Shown: positions 5,431-14,632 of the stretch, piece after piece | Layout of the letters: every line of letters begins with the position of its first letter | How positions within the stretch are numbered: position 1 is the stretch's first letter | From: a virus | IMG/VR virus record: IMGVR_UViG_3300050821_000463 | Span: 1 to 30,993 of that record | DNA: 30,993 bases | Strand: one strand, 5' to 3' | Program-made: the position numbers and the translations under genes | The notes under the pieces: generated by a model | What the model saw: only the letters and a program-made list of their open reading frames with translations | The model's database searches: none | What the model was told of the DNA's origin: nothing

Positions 5431-8420
5431 TATTTAGCCCCCTGTTGCTTTAATGCTTCGTTAGTTTGTTGCTGAGCACTTGTATAAGTGCTATGGCCAG
5501 TAGTCATAGTTTCTGTAGGGTTCAGAGCTACTAATGCTCTTTGTAAAGCTATAGGCAGATCAGATGGAATTTTACCGGACAAGCCTTCTACGGCTTTACT
5601 TAATACTTGCTGTAGTGGTGTTTTATCTACGCCTGCTTTGCCATAAAAGAATTCTTGTACCCCAGGTCTAGTCCATCTAGAACCAATCCACCAATGCTCT
5701 ACTAAGGTCTGTAATACTTCCTTTTTAAGGCTCATGATTTCAGAAGCCTTTTGAGCACCAACAAGTGCGTCGCCTGTTCCGCCAGTTCTCTCGATTTGTT
5801 GAGCAGTTGTGTTAATATCTTGTAATAGAGATTTATCTTCTGGCGTTAAAAAACGACTAAGTGTTTTATAATCATATTTATTAAGTGTCTCTGTTAGTGC
5901 TGGTGCGCTTACGGAAGTAGCTCCACGGAATGTTCCTAATGATTGCATAGCAATATGCTGCATAAGGCCAGCCCTGATAGACTGTGCAAATTGTGTTTCA
6001 GGATTAGCCTGAACAATATTTTCAATAGTCTGTAAATTTGTTACGTCTTTATCTTGAAGCAATTGATCTATGTATTTGGCACCAGCTTGCTTTGTGTATT
6101 CTGGATTGGCGTTCCTGTTGGCTTCTGCAGTTGAGCCGATTTCAGCTTCATTAATCTGCTTCCAAGTAGTGCCAAGGTCCTTATAAGCTTGTGCTGTTTT
6201 ATCATCAGGAAAGATACGAGACCTAAGTTCAGGGTCCATTCTATCCATAGTGTCAGACAACTTATCCATATTATTTAATAAATTAGTTCTGTAGGATTGT
6301 AGAACGGTCTCATAATTCTCTGGAAGCATAATACTTTTTAGACGATCAAGCTGTGATACTTGGCGACCTGAAGTAGCTCCCATAGTCTGTACAGAGCTTT
6401 CTGGCGTAGTGAGAATGCTTTCTAAGTCTTGCCTATTACCTCTTCTAACAAGAGGATCATCCAGATTAGTAAAGCGTTCTCTAGCAGCAGCTTTAGCAGC
6501 TTCGTTGGCAGCCTGGAATGCAGGATTACCGTTAGTGGGGTTCTCAAGCATGGTTTGTAGGCCACTACGCATCATAGTAGCTTTAGTGGGATCAAGCCGC
6601 ATAGCGCCAGACGCATCAGGTCTAGAAAGATCGTATAGCTGCCTTTGCATGGCTTGAATTTGATCTGCTACTGTAGTTACTGTGCCATCTTTATTAGTAA
6701 ATGGTTTAGGTGGTGAACTTTGCCATAATTTTATTTTATCCGCTATGTTTTGTGCTTCAGGAGTTAACGGTTCAATTTGATTAACCTGTTCCTTCCCAGG
6801 CATCATCAGAGGCTTGCCTTCAGCATCTACTAATGTCTTTGATGGTGTAGGAGCCTCTGTATAAGGTTGTGGTGTGCCCTTCTCGGCTTGTGCTACTGCG
6901 TCTAGAGCAGGTTTAGGATCGTATTGTGGGGCTTCCCCAGGCTTTAATGTGGCATCTCTGGCTGCGTATAGTTCTCTTACTTTGGCTTGAGAACGATCTG
7001 CATATCCACCAAGATCACCAGCATAAACATCACCAGCTTTCTTAAAGGATACATTAGGATTGGCTGGCCCTGTGTCTATAGCCGCGCCACGAGCGAGAGT
7101 ATCGGCTTGTTGACCTCTACTAACGGCTTTTTGTAAATCTTCAGGAGACAACATTCTCTTAACTGTGTCGGAAAGGAATGTTTTTTGAACTTCAAGATAA
7201 TTACCAATCTTGCCAAGAATGCTTTGAGCTTGTTTTGACCATCTCTCTAACAGGGGCAAACTTACTAGCTGATTTGGCATATACCCAATAGCGTCAATTG
7301 TTTTTGGATCAACGCCATGTAATAATGCTATATTCTTTAGGCGATCAAGTGCATCACGGGCCTCTTTAGCTGCTGGTGAAATTTCAAACATACCAGAGCC
7401 CGATAGACCACTAGCAACACCTTTTAGAACTGCCCTTCCAGCATTAAGAACGCCAGCACCAGCCTTAATCACCCCAAGGCTAGCAAATGCCTCAAGACCT
7501 TCTATAGTTCCCTTGGCTAATACTTGTGGGGAGCTTTCACCAGTGCTAACGCCGGAAGCTTCTAAGGCGTCGTGTGTGGCTAATTTAGAGCCTTCCCCAG
7601 CAGCCACAAGCTTAGCCCCTTGGCGCCATAGTCCTCCGCCACCAGTAAGTAATGTCATAATAGCCGTAGTGGCTGCTTCACCACTATTGTCTTCAATAGC
7701 ACGACCTATAAGAAGCATTGAAGCAGCAGTCTTTTGTGCTGGATTAGTAGAGGGATCTTTTTGAATTTGCAGATATGCATTCACTCCTTCTTGGAATGTA
7801 GGAGTCAGCCTAGCCCATGGAAGCGATTTATTATTTGCATCAGGAGTATATACAAGAGTGTTTGTGCCGCCGTCGTTTACCTCACGCATATCCCCGTCAG
7901 GATAAAATTTCTTGAATGTATTATATTTTGCTGTAAAAGTATCACCAAGCCCAATAGCAGCACGAGCCTCATCACTAGGCTTGTCCTGGGAAAGATCAGA
8001 AGCAGTTGTAAAGCCTTGTTTCTGTAAGGCTGTGTTGATGCCTTGATTGCTTTGTTGATCTACTTGGTTATTAGCATTTTCAACAGGCGAAGTATCAACG
8101 CCTTTAGTAGCTAACCCAAATAGGTCACGAGGTATGTCTAACAGACCCTTAGAATTAGGAACTGCCCCTGCTACAGGCGATGTTTGCGGAGAAGGCGGTG
8201 TACTTGGTTGTTGGTTTATTTGTGGCGGCAAAGGACTTACAGCAGCCGCTTGTGGTTGTCCTGATGTTGTTGCCTGTTGTTGGCTCAAAGCCTCCTGTAG
8301 CTTGCTTGGATCGAACGGCTGCTGCTCAGGCGCCTGCGGCATCTGAGACATATTCTGGTCAGCCTGTTGTTGATATTGTTGGGCTGTCTGTAGAGATGCA
8401 GGATTAAAGTCCTGATCCAT
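5430..8420 (-). CDS. Large internal-virion-type structural protein (996 aa)
   Basis: This is the longest gene in the window. The first 90 residues are Q/P-rich and disordered. Around 235-350 there are Gly/Ala-rich hydrophobic stretches (AIMTLLTGGGGLW, FASLGVIKAGAGVLNAGRAV) that could insert into membranes. The rest is long, mostly helical and charged, ending in a Q-rich tail. Composition, length and position between tail genes and lysis genes match proteins ejected with the DNA by podoviruses (T7 gp15/gp16-like role). No lytic transglycosylase motif was seen by eye. It is coupled at both ends by TAATG overlaps. The function is inferred, not shown by a specific motif. Confidence 0.68.
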   Translation of the reverse strand: MDQDFNPASLQTAQQYQQQADQNMSQMPQAPEQQPFDPSKLQEALSQQQATTSGQPQAAAVSPLPPQINQQPSTPPSPQTSPVAGAVPNSKGLLDIPRDLFGLATKGVDTSPVENANNQVDQQSNQGINTALQKQGFTTASDLSQDKPSDEARAAIGLGDTFTAKYNTFKKFYPDGDMREVNDGGTNTLVYTPDANNKSLPWARLTPTFQEGVNAYLQIQKDPSTNPAQKTAASMLLIGRAIEDNSGEAATTAIMTLLTGGGGLWRQGAKLVAAGEGSKLATHDALEASGVSTGESSPQVLAKGTIEGLEAFASLGVIKAGAGVLNAGRAVLKGVASGLSGSGMFEISPAAKEARDALDRLKNIALLHGVDPKTIDAIGYMPNQLVSLPLLERWSKQAQSILGKIGNYLEVQKTFLSDTVKRMLSPEDLQKAVSRGQQADTLARGAAIDTGPANPNVSFKKAGDVYAGDLGGYADRSQAKVRELYAARDATLKPGEAPQYDPKPALDAVAQAEKGTPQPYTEAPTPSKTLVDAEGKPLMMPGKEQVNQIEPLTPEAQNIADKIKLWQSSPPKPFTNKDGTVTTVADQIQAMQRQLYDLSRPDASGAMRLDPTKATMMRSGLQTMLENPTNGNPAFQAANEAAKAAARERFTNLDDPLVRRGNRQDLESILTTPESSVQTMGATSGRQVSQLDRLKSIMLPENYETVLQSYRTNLLNNMDKLSDTMDRMDPELRSRIFPDDKTAQAYKDLGTTWKQINEAEIGSTAEANRNANPEYTKQAGAKYIDQLLQDKDVTNLQTIENIVQANPETQFAQSIRAGLMQHIAMQSLGTFRGATSVSAPALTETLNKYDYKTLSRFLTPEDKSLLQDINTTAQQIERTGGTGDALVGAQKASEIMSLKKEVLQTLVEHWWIGSRWTRPGVQEFFYGKAGVDKTPLQQVLSKAVEGLSGKIPSDLPIALQRALVALNPTETMTTGHSTYTSAQQQTNEALKQQGAK

Positions 8421-10228
8421 TATTTAAGTCCTTGGCCTTGTTTGGCCCCTATTTCCGTAGCTAAAATTCTATAAGCATCTTGTCCAGATAGATTTAGCTG
8501 TTTGGTTAGGAACGTATACCTAGATGCTTGTGCTTGCTGATTTTGTGACAAATCAGGAGGAGCAGGATAAATAGCATTCAGATCACCTGCTACAGTCCTA
8601 TACATTAAGTTCTCTACGTATCCTAAGTTAGCTTGTACAGATTGTGGCGTGTCGTGCCATTTCTCATCAGAAATAATGCCTGAAATTTGCTCTCGTTCAT
8701 AATTGCTAATGCGGCCACCAGTTTGATCTTGTGTAATTGGTCGTGGTAATGAAGCTCTTAAGTCATCCATAGCAGATTTAAATTCAGATGTCTTCGATAC
8801 ATTAAGCCACTTATTTACTGAGTCGCCAGCTTGCGAACTAAATAGGTTTCCTAGAGTTACCATAGGCCCACCAATCTGTTCAATAGCATGACCAGGAACA
8901 CCCACAGACATTGGGTTATTAGTTACCAATTGTTGAACATAATGAATTTTAGCAAGCGTCTGTGGTACAGAATTAAGTTCCTTAGATACCATATCGTAAA
9001 CAGGTTTAGTTACCCAGGCTTGTGGGGTTGGCTTTACTGGCTGTGTTGGTTGCTGAGCACCTGCAGCATTAGTCTGTTGTGGTGGACTAGCTGCGCTATT
9101 TTGTTGTGGCTGAGTTGGTGGTAATGTGCTATTTTTACCTCCAGGAGGGCCAGGAGGTTGTTGTGCAGGTTGGGCTGGTTTGCCTTGTTGTGGTGTACTA
9201 GTTGTATTGCTTTGTGCTGGATCGACCACTCCACCAGGAAGAACATCAGGATGAGCAGCTACAGCAGCGGCCATTGCTGGGTCTAATAGTTGTCCTGTGG
9301 TAAGGTCTATGGCTTGTGCTTGTCCAGAAGCCGGATCGTGAGTTACATGTATGGCCCCGATAACAATCTTCTTGGATAGGGCGTCAGGAACGCCAATACC
9401 ATTTAGTGTATCAATTTTTTGTTGGAATACAGGGTCTTTAACTTGATGTTGAATTGTTGTCCAATCAAAATCTTTTTTCTTGCCGCCAAGACCTTCATAC
9501 ACAGCTTCAGCATTTTCAGGACTATTTATGTGTCCTGAAGCAATAAGGTCCATAGTTTTAGACATGGCCTGACTTTTAGCTTCTTTAGGGTCTTTCCCAT
9601 AAGCTTTAGTTATAAGATCAGGAGTTATAGACCCAGGACTTACTCCTGGCACGTCTAGTTGTGCTAAGGTAGCTTGGGCATTAGCTTGATCTGGGTCTCT
9701 AGGAGGCGGAAATGCCCCATACATACTACGATAATTTGGCTTAGGTGGCTCTGGTTGATAAATTTGACGAGAAGGTTCGCCAGGAGTAATGGCACTAGGT
9801 ACAGGAGGCACTTCTTTACTGCCTATGCCAAAAAATCCAGATGTTTTATACCCAGTTCCAGGTGTAGGAGTGCCACCAGTTGCCTGTGTACCTTGTGTAT
9901 AATTGCCTGTAGGCTTTAATCTTTGGATATAATCGGCACGTTTGTCTGGGTCCATCTTATCAAATGATGGATCAGTAGCTAAATTGTATGCTAAATCATC
10001 ATCAATGCCGTATTGTCCCTTTAAAGACTCTTTAGTTCTCACAACTTGTGTTGCTTTAGCATCAATTTGGTTTTGTTCGGCAGCAACTTTATCCACTATG
10101 GCCTTTTGATTGGCATATGCTTGAGCTTGTTGGTTGGCTTGATTGGCCATTCCTTCACCAACACCTTGGGCGACACCAGCAGCAGCCGCTAGTCCTTGGG
10201 CAGCGCCAAATCCACTTAAAAATCCCAT
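8420..10228 (-). CDS. Internal-virion-type structural protein (602 aa)
   Basis: The N-terminus MGFLSGFGAAQGLAAAAGVA is an Ala/Gly-rich hydrophobic helix with membrane-active character, followed by a Q/A-rich helical region. A long Pro/Gln/Thr linker (about 325-405, with runs such as QQPPGPPGG) separates an N-terminal region from a C-terminal helical domain (VYDMVSKELNSVPQTLAKIH onward). This suggests an ejected or internal head protein, like the neighbouring 996-aa product. The large linker implies two independently folding halves. There is no enzymatic motif. Confidence 0.66.
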   Translation of the reverse strand: MGFLSGFGAAQGLAAAAGVAQGVGEGMANQANQQAQAYANQKAIVDKVAAEQNQIDAKATQVVRTKESLKGQYGIDDDLAYNLATDPSFDKMDPDKRADYIQRLKPTGNYTQGTQATGGTPTPGTGYKTSGFFGIGSKEVPPVPSAITPGEPSRQIYQPEPPKPNYRSMYGAFPPPRDPDQANAQATLAQLDVPGVSPGSITPDLITKAYGKDPKEAKSQAMSKTMDLIASGHINSPENAEAVYEGLGGKKKDFDWTTIQHQVKDPVFQQKIDTLNGIGVPDALSKKIVIGAIHVTHDPASGQAQAIDLTTGQLLDPAMAAAVAAHPDVLPGGVVDPAQSNTTSTPQQGKPAQPAQQPPGPPGGKNSTLPPTQPQQNSAASPPQQTNAAGAQQPTQPVKPTPQAWVTKPVYDMVSKELNSVPQTLAKIHYVQQLVTNNPMSVGVPGHAIEQIGGPMVTLGNLFSSQAGDSVNKWLNVSKTSEFKSAMDDLRASLPRPITQDQTGGRISNYEREQISGIISDEKWHDTPQSVQANLGYVENLMYRTVAGDLNAIYPAPPDLSQNQQAQASRYTFLTKQLNLSGQDAYRILATEIGAKQGQGLK

Positions 10229-10231
10229 ATT

Positions 10232-10699
10232 TTACTCTTCTCTCGCCATTAATCCAGACATACGTGCCTTGAATGCTTCAGGAATATCATCAGTTTCAGG
10301 GTTAGACGTACTCATTTGCATCTGTTTTAGGTTTACTAGATGTTTTAAAGGACTTCTATCAACATGAGTGACTTTAACCTTAACACCAGCACGCTTAGCA
10401 ATACCTAAAAGCATGTACATAACAGGTTTTGCCAGTAAAAGTCCTAAATCAGGTGTCCAAAGCCCTTGACTGAAGCCTTTAAAAATCAGCACCTTAGCCA
10501 ATGCCTCAGCAGATAAGCCATTTTTGAACATAAATAGCATTTGATGTAGCACATTTTCTTGACAAAGCTGATTGAACACGAAATTAGCAGCATCGTTTAA
10601 TTTAGTAAATTTAGGCGGTTTTTGCCAGGGGACGCTTCCAAGCTTTCTAGTAAGACTTTGGCCAGGAATTGGAGCACTTGTACCGTTAAATGCAGCCAT
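10232..10699 (-). CDS. Conserved-looking virion-associated protein (155 aa), function unknown
   Basis: The protein begins with a Pro/Gly-rich arm (SAPIPGQSLTRKLGSVPWQK) and contains two hydrophobic helices, around FVFNQLCQENVLHQMLFMF and around LGLLLAKPVMYMLLGIAKRA (residues 126-ish region is charged). The second is hydrophobic enough to touch a membrane. From memory, similar proteins (PP then a helix then WTPD...L..P..Y) occur beside internal-virion genes in other phages, but I cannot name a family. It lies inside the putative ejection-protein block with 3-nt spacing to the 602-aa gene. Confidence 0.6.
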   Translation of the reverse strand: MAAFNGTSAPIPGQSLTRKLGSVPWQKPPKFTKLNDAANFVFNQLCQENVLHQMLFMFKNGLSAEALAKVLIFKGFSQGLWTPDLGLLLAKPVMYMLLGIAKRAGVKVKVTHVDRSPLKHLVNLKQMQMSTSNPETDDIPEAFKARMSGLMAREE

Positions 10700-11233
10700 T
10701 TATTTACCGCCTTTATATGAGAAAGTATTCATATCATTATACCAACGCATCCAAATTGATCTCGGGTCTTCGCTTTGAGCCTTCTTTGATGGTACAGGGT
10801 CGGGAGTTTCATGCTTGCGCATATACATATGCCCTTCTAGAGGGAATTGGGAAGTTAGGGGGCGAGGTTTATATTCGTTCGCGTTACCAGAAATATTTTT
10901 TTGTAAACTTGAGGCTAATGAACCTTTAACTCGGCCCCAACGATCATCATTACTCTGTGAAGCATCTCCTGGCGTATCATATTGGTTAACTAAATCATTT
11001 ACAGATTTGCCTGAGTCAGAGCCCATAGAGAAATTCTGTTTATCATATGCTTGTGGTTGATAATTATCTAAATCAGCACCAGCACCTTTAAAGGCTTGTG
11101 GTAGGTCTTGTTCATTACCCCAATTGGCATGATTTAAGTCACCACCCCAATCATTTGTAACATCATGGAATGCTACATCCATGCTCGTAGTTCCTGTATT
11201 ATTTAATAGACTTCCATACATAGAAGTATCCAT
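10700..11233 (-). CDS. Unknown virion-block protein (177 aa)
   Basis: A polar, Asp/Asn/Gly-rich protein with little predicted regular structure in its first 130 residues (for example DWGGDLNHANWGNEQDLPQA), then a basic segment and an aromatic end (RSIWMRWYNDMNTFSYKGGK). No known domain is recognised. It directly abuts the 155-aa gene, so it probably belongs to the internal or tail components. The mostly disordered composition suggests a linker or chaperone-like virion protein; this is inference. Confidence 0.58.
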   Translation of the reverse strand: MDTSMYGSLLNNTGTTSMDVAFHDVTNDWGGDLNHANWGNEQDLPQAFKGAGADLDNYQPQAYDKQNFSMGSDSGKSVNDLVNQYDTPGDASQSNDDRWGRVKGSLASSLQKNISGNANEYKPRPLTSQFPLEGHMYMRKHETPDPVPSKKAQSEDPRSIWMRWYNDMNTFSYKGGK

Positions 11234-11243
11234 ATTTTACTCC

Positions 11244-12812
11244 TTAGAAGAATGCCAATGCAGCTAAACTAGCAATGCTAGCGATTGAACTAATTGAGCT
11301 AGTCGTACTATTTTGAGAATTTAATCCAGAGGCTGTGTTAGAAGACAGCATAGCCATAGCTAAGTTAGCATTAATTGTATTATTATTTTGGCTATCTAGG
11401 TTTGCCCATGTGGCTTCATCAGTCCATTGTTGCCATAGGTTATTTTGTGCCGTTGACGTTAAATTAAATGCATTCTGTGCATTAGTTTGATTGGCTGCGT
11501 TATCAGCAGCAGTATTAATTGTATTAATAGATCGTTGCCAATTTACGTTAGATTGATCTATAGTTAATTGATTAGAAGCGTTAAATTGTGCTCTTTGATT
11601 GTCTAGATTTGCGTTGAACTGAGAAGTGGCATTAGATTGCCCAGCATTGAATTGAGACATAGCATTAGTGGCATTAGCATTTGTAGTAGCTATTTGTGTA
11701 GCCAAACCAGCCATGAATTCACCAACTTGTGTGGTATTAGTAGCATTAAATTGTTCAGCAGCATTTTGAGCAGCTTGATCAGATAAAAATGCAGACTGTT
11801 GGTTTTGTGTATTTTGTAAAGAAGTCTGCTGTTCAGCAGTTAAATTAGCAAGATTTACTTGGACTTGGTTATTGGCATTAGTAAGATTAGCCTGTTGTTG
11901 ATTATTTAAATTAGCAAGCCCCATCTGTAAATTTGCACCTGCATCAGCAGCCGCAATAGGTAAAGCAGCGCCAAATATAGCAGATGCAGTAGCTCCTTGT
12001 GCAATAGAGCTACTACCGAGCCCACGACCAGCCATAACATCCTGTGACGCCGTTACAGCCCCGAGCGCCCAGGTAGGAAGACTAGAACCAATAGCAGTTG
12101 AACTTGTGCTACTAGGTTGTCCTACTCCTTGAGTTAGGTTGGCATATTGTCCCGCTACTGTTTCATTAGGATTAATAGTGCCTTGAGCAGCCTGCATATT
12201 AGCAGAAGTAGTCTGATTAGCTGTGCCTTGAGCAATATTGGCATTTTGAGCCGTTACTGTAGAAGCTGTTACAGGAGTAGCTTGACCCACTTGAGAGGCA
12301 TTGCCTGCCGAAGTAAAGGCTGCATCATTGCTTTGTGCAAAATCTCCTTGGTTTGATTGCAAAGTAGTCTGGGGAGTATTTTGTACTTGTGCCGCAGTAA
12401 CAGTTTCATTGGGCGCAAGAGATACATTACCGGCCGCTTGCTGCCCTTCCAAATTCATAATGAAGTCATTTTGACCTGCTGTTACGCCAGTTGTTGGAGG
12501 AACAGAAGACCCAGTCGGGAAAGAACCTGCTATACTATTAGGTTGTGGTCCGGGAGATGTAATACTACCAGTTGATGGGGTGCCACCTGCCCCGCCCACA
12601 GTAGGCGGGGGCGTAACACCACCACCACTATCATAATGTGGGGTGAAAGGAATTACTCCTGTTTTAGTGGCTGGCTGTTGTGTTGTATCCCCGGAAGTTC
12701 CTATGCCGATACCAGAGGGATCAACGAAACCTGGGGAAATAGAGGCTTCTGCTTGTTGGGCACCAGTTTCAGGGATAGCGGTTTGATTTGTCGATGCTGT
12801 TGTTGAACTCAT
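11244..12812 (-). CDS. A/Q/N/T-rich internal virion protein (522 aa)
   Basis: About 130 N-terminal residues are Pro/Gly/Thr-rich and disordered. The remainder is very rich in Ala, Gln, Asn and Thr with degenerate short repeats (LTNANNQ, VNLANLT, QFNASNQL, QFNAGQSN), suggesting a long alpha-helical rod. It ends in a hydrophobic stretch (SSIASIASLAALAFF) at the very C-terminus. Such low-complexity helical proteins are common among podovirus internal or ejected proteins. It lies immediately downstream of the tail fibre and shares a TAATG junction with it. Confidence 0.62.
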   Translation of the reverse strand: MSSTTASTNQTAIPETGAQQAEASISPGFVDPSGIGIGTSGDTTQQPATKTGVIPFTPHYDSGGGVTPPPTVGGAGGTPSTGSITSPGPQPNSIAGSFPTGSSVPPTTGVTAGQNDFIMNLEGQQAAGNVSLAPNETVTAAQVQNTPQTTLQSNQGDFAQSNDAAFTSAGNASQVGQATPVTASTVTAQNANIAQGTANQTTSANMQAAQGTINPNETVAGQYANLTQGVGQPSSTSSTAIGSSLPTWALGAVTASQDVMAGRGLGSSSIAQGATASAIFGAALPIAAADAGANLQMGLANLNNQQQANLTNANNQVQVNLANLTAEQQTSLQNTQNQQSAFLSDQAAQNAAEQFNATNTTQVGEFMAGLATQIATTNANATNAMSQFNAGQSNATSQFNANLDNQRAQFNASNQLTIDQSNVNWQRSINTINTAADNAANQTNAQNAFNLTSTAQNNLWQQWTDEATWANLDSQNNNTINANLAMAMLSSNTASGLNSQNSTTSSISSIASIASLAALAFF

Positions 12813-14632
12813 TAGTTACCTATTGCCATCCAATAGAAAGAAGTTGTACCGCTAGTTTCAGGATTATTTATAGTAAACCCGCTTGTAGAAAGGCTGCTTG
12901 TTACTATATTCCAAGTTTGACTAGTAGGACTTGTAATAAAACCACCTAAAGGAGTTATATTAATATTAAATCCGTTATTTGGGAAAGATTTTGGAAAAGA
13001 TATAGCTGTAGTAGTATTAAGAGAAGCTGTTGCGGTGCCCCACTGCATAATAATTCCACCAGGGAGATCAACCCATCCATTAGTAGCAGCATGAATACTG
13101 CCATCACCTAAACTATTACCATTAACAAATAATCCTGTAGCATTAATTGTTCCTGCACCTTGCCCAACACCAGTAGCACCATTAGTAAACCATCCACCAT
13201 CTGTAGTAGCACCAGTTCCTACTCCACCAGATAGGAGGTTAGTTTCCGTTCCATTAACCCAAGTATTAAATTTGAGAGAGCCGCCTTCTGCTCCTGCTGC
13301 GGTGTTAGTAGCAATGCATTTAATTCTAGCATAACTTTTTTGTGCTAAGCTGGCATTATTAGCCTGCATTAAAATTGTAGCAGCAACGTCGCTATTGTTT
13401 ACGGTAGTTTGGTTATGGTAAAGAGTTAAAGTTGCTTCATTTGTAGAACCGCCAGGAGATACAGAAGTAAATATAGGATCAACACCAGTGCCAGCTAAAC
13501 TACCAACCCAGTTAGTTCCGTTACTAATTAAAACGTTACCGGTTGCCCCAGGAGCTATAAACGTTGGTGACGAAGTACCTGCTCCAACTAATAAATTAGC
13601 AGATGTTAGAGTGGCTAATCCTGTGCCACCTGAAGATACTGGAATTGCTGCTGTAGACGTTACAGCAGCAGCATTAAGTGTGCCACCAGTAAAAGTACCT
13701 GATAATGTACCTCCGCCTGATAATATGACTGCTGATATAGTTTTATTAGTTAACGTATCTGTAGTCGCACGACCAACAAGTGTGTCGGTGCTTGTAGGAA
13801 GAGTAAGAGTCCCTGTATTTACTATCTGTGATATTACAGGAGTTGTTAACGTTTTATTAGTTAGTGTTTGTGTGGCAGATAATGTTACCAGAGTATCTGA
13901 TACATTAGGAATAGTTAAAGTTCTTAATGTTCCAGTTGTGATACCGGCTAATGAGAATTGTAATTGTTTTGTGTTATCACTAGAATTTTGCATAGTCCAT
14001 TGATTATCATTAATTGTTTCAATGGGCAATGAAATAGTTTTATTACTTAATGTTTGAGTGGCAGTAAGTGTAACCATAGTATCAGAAATGTCTGGTACAG
14101 TAATGGTTCTACCAACACCATGAGAAATAGAGGCACAAGAAAATTGTAACTGTTTTGTTGGATCAGCAGTATTAAATATAGTTATACTACTATCGAAGAC
14201 TTCAATAGAGCAGAAATTTAAAAGAGTAGCTTGTAGAGTTTTGTTAGTAAGTGTTTGTGCCGCACTAAGCGTTACTATAGTGTCAGAAATATCTGGAACA
14301 GTTAGAGTACGTATTTGTCCTGTAGTTAGACCACCAAGAGCGAATTGCACAACCTTTGTAGTGTCTGCTTGGTTCTTAATAGAAAAATTAGAACCATCTT
14401 GAATTACAAATGTTTTGGGGTTATTAGTTCCAGCAGTAGACCAATCCTGGTTAGTTTGTAATGCTTGCCACGGTAACGGAGCACCGCCACCAGTAGTACC
14501 ATCATGATCATGTCCTACAACAGCATCAAATGCTGTTTGAATGGCATTGTATTCGTTATTAAAAGCAACAGCAAAAATAATAGCGCCATTTACTATTTGA
14601 GCAGAAGACTGTCGTGTATACCCATTGGCCAT
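12812..14632 (-). CDS. Tail fibre / receptor-binding protein (606 aa)
   Basis: The N-terminus (MANGYTRQSSAQIVNGAIIF then VVGHDHDGTTGGGAP) is a typical fibre base with the HDHDG signature. Residues about 90-265 hold three to four imperfect repeats, each containing LRTLTIP.VSDT.VTLSATQ and TLTNKTL, likely a trimeric beta shaft. The C-terminal 95 residues (GWVDLPGGIIMQWGTATASL ... FYWMAIGN) resemble the gp53-like fibre tip domain, where the sequence IIQWGT is characteristic and the domain binds the host surface. It shares TAATG junctions with the nozzle gene upstream and the 522-aa gene downstream. Confidence 0.86.
   Translation of the reverse strand: MANGYTRQSSAQIVNGAIIFAVAFNNEYNAIQTAFDAVVGHDHDGTTGGGAPLPWQALQTNQDWSTAGTNNPKTFVIQDGSNFSIKNQADTTKVVQFALGGLTTGQIRTLTVPDISDTIVTLSAAQTLTNKTLQATLLNFCSIEVFDSSITIFNTADPTKQLQFSCASISHGVGRTITVPDISDTMVTLTATQTLSNKTISLPIETINDNQWTMQNSSDNTKQLQFSLAGITTGTLRTLTIPNVSDTLVTLSATQTLTNKTLTTPVISQIVNTGTLTLPTSTDTLVGRATTDTLTNKTISAVILSGGGTLSGTFTGGTLNAAAVTSTAAIPVSSGGTGLATLTSANLLVGAGTSSPTFIAPGATGNVLISNGTNWVGSLAGTGVDPIFTSVSPGGSTNEATLTLYHNQTTVNNSDVAATILMQANNASLAQKSYARIKCIATNTAAGAEGGSLKFNTWVNGTETNLLSGGVGTGATTDGGWFTNGATGVGQGAGTINATGLFVNGNSLGDGSIHAATNGWVDLPGGIIMQWGTATASLNTTTAISFPKSFPNNGFNINITPLGGFITSPTSQTWNIVTSSLSTSGFTINNPETSGTTSFYWMAIGN
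13737..14360 (-). repeat. Imperfect tandem repeats in the tail fibre gene
   Basis: Repeats of about 187-199 nt have left edges near 13851, 14038 and 14237 (TTTTATTAGTTAGTGTTTGTG and close variants on the plus strand), with a shorter fourth partial copy near 13738. They encode the FSLAGITTGTLRTL...TLTNKTL units. Divergence between units is substantial, so they are old duplications kept by protein structure rather than recent copies. Confidence 0.8.

Noticed and set aside
13488-14003. Long plus-strand open frame (171 aa) in the tail fibre region
   Set aside because: It is antisense to the fibre repeats; its Val/Pro-rich composition is what the complement of Thr/Asn-rich repeats yields, and no ribosome binding site is seen.
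12812-14632. Diversity-generating retroelement target at the fibre tip
   Set aside because: No reverse transcriptase gene or template repeat is visible in the window.
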